Assembly (NCBI RefSeq): GCF_019645875.1
Contig: NZ_CP081000.1
Coordinates: 3,100,001 to 3,164,000, forward strand
From: Mycolicibacterium senegalense
GTDB taxonomy: Bacteria > Actinomycetota > Actinomycetes > Mycobacteriales > Mycobacteriaceae
DNA length: 64,000 bases
Direction of reading: 5' to 3'
Under the pieces are notes generated by a model. That model was not told the origin of the DNA, ran no database searches, and saw only the letters and a list, made by a program, of their open reading frames with translations. The translations under genes were made by a program, and so were the position numbers. Each line of letters opens with the position of its first letter. The stretch's first letter is position 1. Positions 61,224-64,000 of the stretch are shown here, one piece after another.

Positions 61224-63224
61224 CTACGTGAGGTTGCGGTTCCACTCCAGCCAGCCGATACCGCTGCGACCATCGGCCGTGCGCACCTTCGCCCAGGCCC
61301 GGGGGAACTGGCTGACGCGCCCGTCGTCTCCCGGGGCCACCAACCGCACGGGGGCATGTGCCACGATGTCGACGGCCACCTCGATGTCGCCGGGTTGCAG
61401 GGCCAGCGTCGTCGACACCGGCAGATCGTCATTGCCGAGCTCGTAATCCGCTGTGATGCTTTGCAGTTCGACGAGCGGTTCGCCCGCGCGCTGCGAGTAA
61501 CCGATACCCATCGGCGGCATGCCGGGGATTCGAACGTCCACCCCGTGCAGGTGGGTGCCGTCATCGAGATGGATTGCGTTCCAGACCCAGTTCATCGCCC
61601 ACCAATCGCGCACGCCCCACGAATGATCGCGCTGACCGACGACCGCTTCGACGGTGTGGGTCTGATCACCGATGATCACCGTTCCCGACACAGTGCACGG
61701 AATCTCGTACCGGGGCGTGACGCGGTATTGGTATGGCGTACCGACGGTGGTCCAGGTCAGGTCCAGCGTCACCGAGACGGGCTCCCCCGACTCGCCCCGC
61801 AGCAAGGCCGACGGGTCGTCGAACGCCGCGCCCGTGCCCGTGGCGGTCACGCGATAGGTCTGGAGCGGCTCGTCGGGGTGCAGGTTGAGCTCGACCCCAT
61901 CCCCTTTCACCGACGACGGCTCGGCCAGCGGCGCGTGAAAGTCGTTGACCGCCACGGTCGGCATCCCCGGACCGCAGAACAGCACATTGATCCACGCGGT
62001 GTCCTGGTTGGGGATCAACCCCAGGCGGATCCAGCCTCCGAAGCCCGCGTCGGCGTCGACGAAGTCGAAATACCAGCTCTCGTTCCACAGCGCCTCATCG
62101 GTGGGCGCGTGAGCGAGCTCGTCCTCGGCAGCAGGCACGAGCGGCTCCGGGATCGCCGGCGGCGCAAGGATATCCAGAGCGTGGGTGTCCAGCACATGAC
62201 TGCAGTGCCGATCGAGCATCGCCATGAACATCTGGTCGCCGCGTTCGGTACGTTCCACCAGCATCGAGGAGATGATCGCCATCATCACGCCGAAGAAGCT
62301 CTGCCGGCGTACGCCCTCGCGCACCTGGCCGAGCGTCAGTGCCGAGTCCGGACCGAGCGCCTGGTGATACGCCGCCAGCAACTCGTCGTAGTGGGCGCGA
62401 CGCTGCTCGACGGGCAGAGCGCAGCCGATGAAGTACGCGACGTCGGTGAACGCCGGTCCCCTGGTGACGGTCTGCCAGTCGACCACGGTCAGCGCCCGGT
62501 CCGCCCCCTCGGCGCCGAACAACATGTTGTCGAGCCGATAGTCGCCGTGCACCAGACCCATCGGCCGGTGAGATGCGCCCTCGTCGGCCAGGTAGGCGTC
62601 GAAACTCTCGACCAGGCGCTCGCAGACTTGGCGTTGTTCCGGCGTGATCAGATCCGCGTAGCGGTCGACGAATGCGGCGTACAAGCCGGTGATGAGAGCC
62701 TGATTGACCGGCGCCTCGCGGTTCAGCCATTCGGCCTGATCCAGGGCCTCGGCACCGGCTGTCGATCCGTGGATGCGGCCCAGCTCGGTCAGCGCCACGG
62801 CAGCCTGTTCGATTGTGGCACCTCGGATCTCGTCACCCACCACAGCCGGCACCGCATCGCCGAGCAACAGGTCGAAGGCACCGGTCTGGGTATCGATGGC
62901 GGCGTGATAACAGGGTGCCACCGGCCCGGACGCCAGGGCAGGCGCGATATCGGTGTAGAACCGCACCTCACGTTCGTAGAGGCCCAGCGCCAGCCCCGTC
63001 TGGCGGCTGTTGGGGTCGGTGGCGGCCACCTTCAGCACCACCGACGCCGGGCCATCCGACTCGCCGGCATACTCCAGCGAGACGCGGTAGCACTCGCTCA
63101 TCTGACCGGTTCCGATTCGCTCGAAACTGAAGCCACTGACGGGGCCGGCGTCCAGCGCGGCGGTCAGCCAGTCGCGGGTCAGGTCTTCGGGGCGTTCGAG
63201 TACGGCGGTTTGAGTCGGTTGCAC
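61224..63224 (-). CDS. Kinase-like (APH) domain fused to a DUF7064/7065-type beta domain
   Basis: 666 aa. Residues about 15-350 form an aminoglycoside-phosphotransferase-like kinase fold (GTGQMSECYRVSL nucleotide loop, VVLKVAA Lys, catalytic HGDYRLDNML, metal-binding VDWQTVTRGPAFTDVAYF). The remaining 300 residues form a beta-rich domain with Trp clusters (GQRDHSWGVRDWWAMNWVW). The fusion is unusual: kinase-type activation plus a lipocalin- or CrtC-like domain that may bind a hydrophobic substrate, perhaps a sterol or terpenoid. Substrate unknown. GTG at 63224 has a leaderless -10 (TAGGTT, 63231-63236). Confidence 0.8.
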   Translation of the reverse strand: MQPTQTAVLERPEDLTRDWLTAALDAGPVSGFSFERIGTGQMSECYRVSLEYAGESDGPASVVLKVAATDPNSRQTGLALGLYEREVRFYTDIAPALASGPVAPCYHAAIDTQTGAFDLLLGDAVPAVVGDEIRGATIEQAAVALTELGRIHGSTAGAEALDQAEWLNREAPVNQALITGLYAAFVDRYADLITPEQRQVCERLVESFDAYLADEGASHRPMGLVHGDYRLDNMLFGAEGADRALTVVDWQTVTRGPAFTDVAYFIGCALPVEQRRAHYDELLAAYHQALGPDSALTLGQVREGVRRQSFFGVMMAIISSMLVERTERGDQMFMAMLDRHCSHVLDTHALDILAPPAIPEPLVPAAEDELAHAPTDEALWNESWYFDFVDADAGFGGWIRLGLIPNQDTAWINVLFCGPGMPTVAVNDFHAPLAEPSSVKGDGVELNLHPDEPLQTYRVTATGTGAAFDDPSALLRGESGEPVSVTLDLTWTTVGTPYQYRVTPRYEIPCTVSGTVIIGDQTHTVEAVVGQRDHSWGVRDWWAMNWVWNAIHLDDGTHLHGVDVRIPGMPPMGIGYSQRAGEPLVELQSITADYELGNDDLPVSTTLALQPGDIEVAVDIVAHAPVRLVAPGDDGRVSQFPRAWAKVRTADGRSGIGWLEWNRNLT

Positions 63225-63230
63225 ACAGGC

Positions 63231-63268
63231 AACCTAGCAGTGTTCCGCATCACACATGACAGGTGTCA
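63231..63268 (-). promoter_or_regulatory. Leaderless promoter and TGACA-GG-TGTCA operator
   Basis: TAGGTT (minus strand, 63231-63236) lies six bases before the GTG of the fusion gene. Upstream, TGACAGGTGTCA (63257-63268) is a perfect 5-bp inverted repeat, similar to the GACACGTGTC before the acyl-CoA dehydrogenase at 11573. Its left half overlaps TTGACA in the reverse reading. Confidence 0.6.
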
Positions 63269-63269
63269 A

Positions 63270-64000
63270 CTAATGGTGTGCCGCCTTGGCATGGCCGTGT
63301 GCGCAGTCCTCCGGCGGCGTGGCAGGCACGTCCAATGCCGGATTGCGGTCGAAGAACCCGAATGGCTTGAGCCAGAAGGACACCACGTCGACCGGCATCA
63401 CGGGCCAGTCCTCGGGACGGGTGATGTGGTGGATACCGAAGACGTACCAGAGCACCACGTCGGTGTTGTCGATCGAGCGGTCGGCCTTGGTCCACTCACC
63501 CAACCCGGTGTCGGTCACCGACTGGTTGACGAACTCCCCCGCCGGCCATCGCTCGTCGGGCTGGTTCGGAGTCACCCACAGGGTGTGCGTGATGACATTG
63601 GCGCGCTGCACCACCGGCGAGGCGGGGTCGAACATCGCCGGGATCGCCCCGGTGGGCACGAGCTTGTAGGACGGGTGCGTGCCCAGCCCGTTGACCACGT
63701 TGGTGTTGACCACCTTCCAGGCCCGCTGGGTGTCGAAGCTGACGTCCTGCTTGCCCTCCTGCTCGGTGCGCAGCGGCTGATTGCGCACCACCAATGACAG
63801 GCCGTAAGGATTGTCGGGCCCCATCGCTTCGGCGTACGACTCGGTCATGTAGACGGTGTTGTCGGTGCCGTCGATGTCGAGGTCCAAGCGGGCGATCAGG
63901 AAGTGCTGATGGAACGGTGCGTACGTGCGCTCGTCGACCAGCGTGCCGTTCTTCGGCGTCGGCCCGGCGGGGAACGGGGTGGTGACCATGATCCCGGTGG
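63270..64000 (-). CDS. Copper-containing primary-amine oxidase, C-terminal part (5' end beyond the window)
   Basis: The visible 240 residues are the end of a copper amine oxidase: HQHFLIARLDLDIDG (copper-ligand His pair), then YVFGIHHITRPEDWPVMPVDVVSFWLKPFGFFDRNPALDVP, the C-terminal hallmark with the third ligand His. The topaquinone tyrosine would lie upstream, outside the window. A His-rich tail (HGHAKAAHH) ends the protein. It oxidises primary amines to aldehydes with hydrogen peroxide. The gene runs on past the right edge; the ATG at 63989 is internal. Confidence 0.9.
   Translation of the reverse strand, partial: TGIMVTTPFPAGPTPKNGTLVDERTYAPFHQHFLIARLDLDIDGTDNTVYMTESYAEAMGPDNPYGLSLVVRNQPLRTEQEGKQDVSFDTQRAWKVVNTNVVNGLGTHPSYKLVPTGAIPAMFDPASPVVQRANVITHTLWVTPNQPDERWPAGEFVNQSVTDTGLGEWTKADRSIDNTDVVLWYVFGIHHITRPEDWPVMPVDVVSFWLKPFGFFDRNPALDVPATPPEDCAHGHAKAAHH

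Noticed and set aside
61356-63797. Long plus-strand frame opposite the kinase-like fusion and amine oxidase
   Set aside because: Antisense shadow spanning two minus-strand genes with recognisable domains; no family or ribosome site.

Overview
The window is high-GC actinobacterial chromosome and almost certainly comes from a fast-growing mycobacterium (Mycolicibacterium type). The evidence is the fused MprF-like/lysyl-tRNA synthetase lysX, a coaE carrying a GrpB-like tail, a 19-kDa-antigen-type lipoprotein, F420-dependent enzymes, and a gene order that follows the M. tuberculosis argF-to-polA stretch (roughly Rv1656 back to Rv1627c) with accessory blocks inserted. That synteny is from memory, not from an alignment.

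Layout. 1-4.4 kb: arginine operon argC-J-B-D-F on the minus strand, every junction overlapping by 4 bp, with a double ArgR operator in front of argC. 4.4-5.85 kb: two copies of a 61-bp palindromic repeat, one split exactly by an IS110-family element whose left end can be folded as a bridge RNA. 5.85-16 kb: pheST, a class III adenylyl cyclase, a DUF2236 enzyme, an acyl-CoA dehydrogenase, a hemerythrin-like protein, tsnR, and the infC-rpmI-rplT operon (infC starts with AUC behind a structured leader). 16-21 kb: lysX and a membrane-anchored esterase. 20.8-27.3 kb: an accessory island with a TPR-CHAT protease pair, two unrecognised coupled genes, a small membrane protein and a lipoprotein; this is the best candidate for an undescribed system. 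27.4-34.9 kb: a DNA-binding/glycosylase-like protein, uvrA, an MBL-fold hydrolase, a UspA protein and a GT-C glycosyltransferase. 34.9-42.3 kb: tesB plus a PucR-controlled hydantoin/dihydropyrimidine cluster (hydantoinase, LLM oxidoreductase, N-carbamoyl amidohydrolase, NCS1 permease), closed by a strong hairpin and tRNA-Cys. 42.4-56 kb: DUF899 protein, MFS exporter, uvrB, DUF402 protein, a secreted protein, a nonsense-interrupted FadR regulator, coaE, rpsA, a PrsW-type protease and polA. 55.8-64 kb: a LysR/FAD-monooxygenase pair, a collapsed hydrolase gene, an orphan solute-binding-like protein, a DUF35/thiolase pair, DUF167, a kinase-like fusion, and the 3' end of a copper amine oxidase.

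Regulation. uvrA, uvrB and polA each carry the RecA-independent DNA-damage promoter motif (GTCGG..-N8-TANNNT, PafBC type). At least eight genes have TANNNT followed by exactly six bases and then the start codon, the geometry of leaderless mRNAs common in mycobacteria. Palindromic operators precede the PucR cluster, the DUF2236 gene, the acyl-CoA dehydrogenase and the kinase-like fusion.
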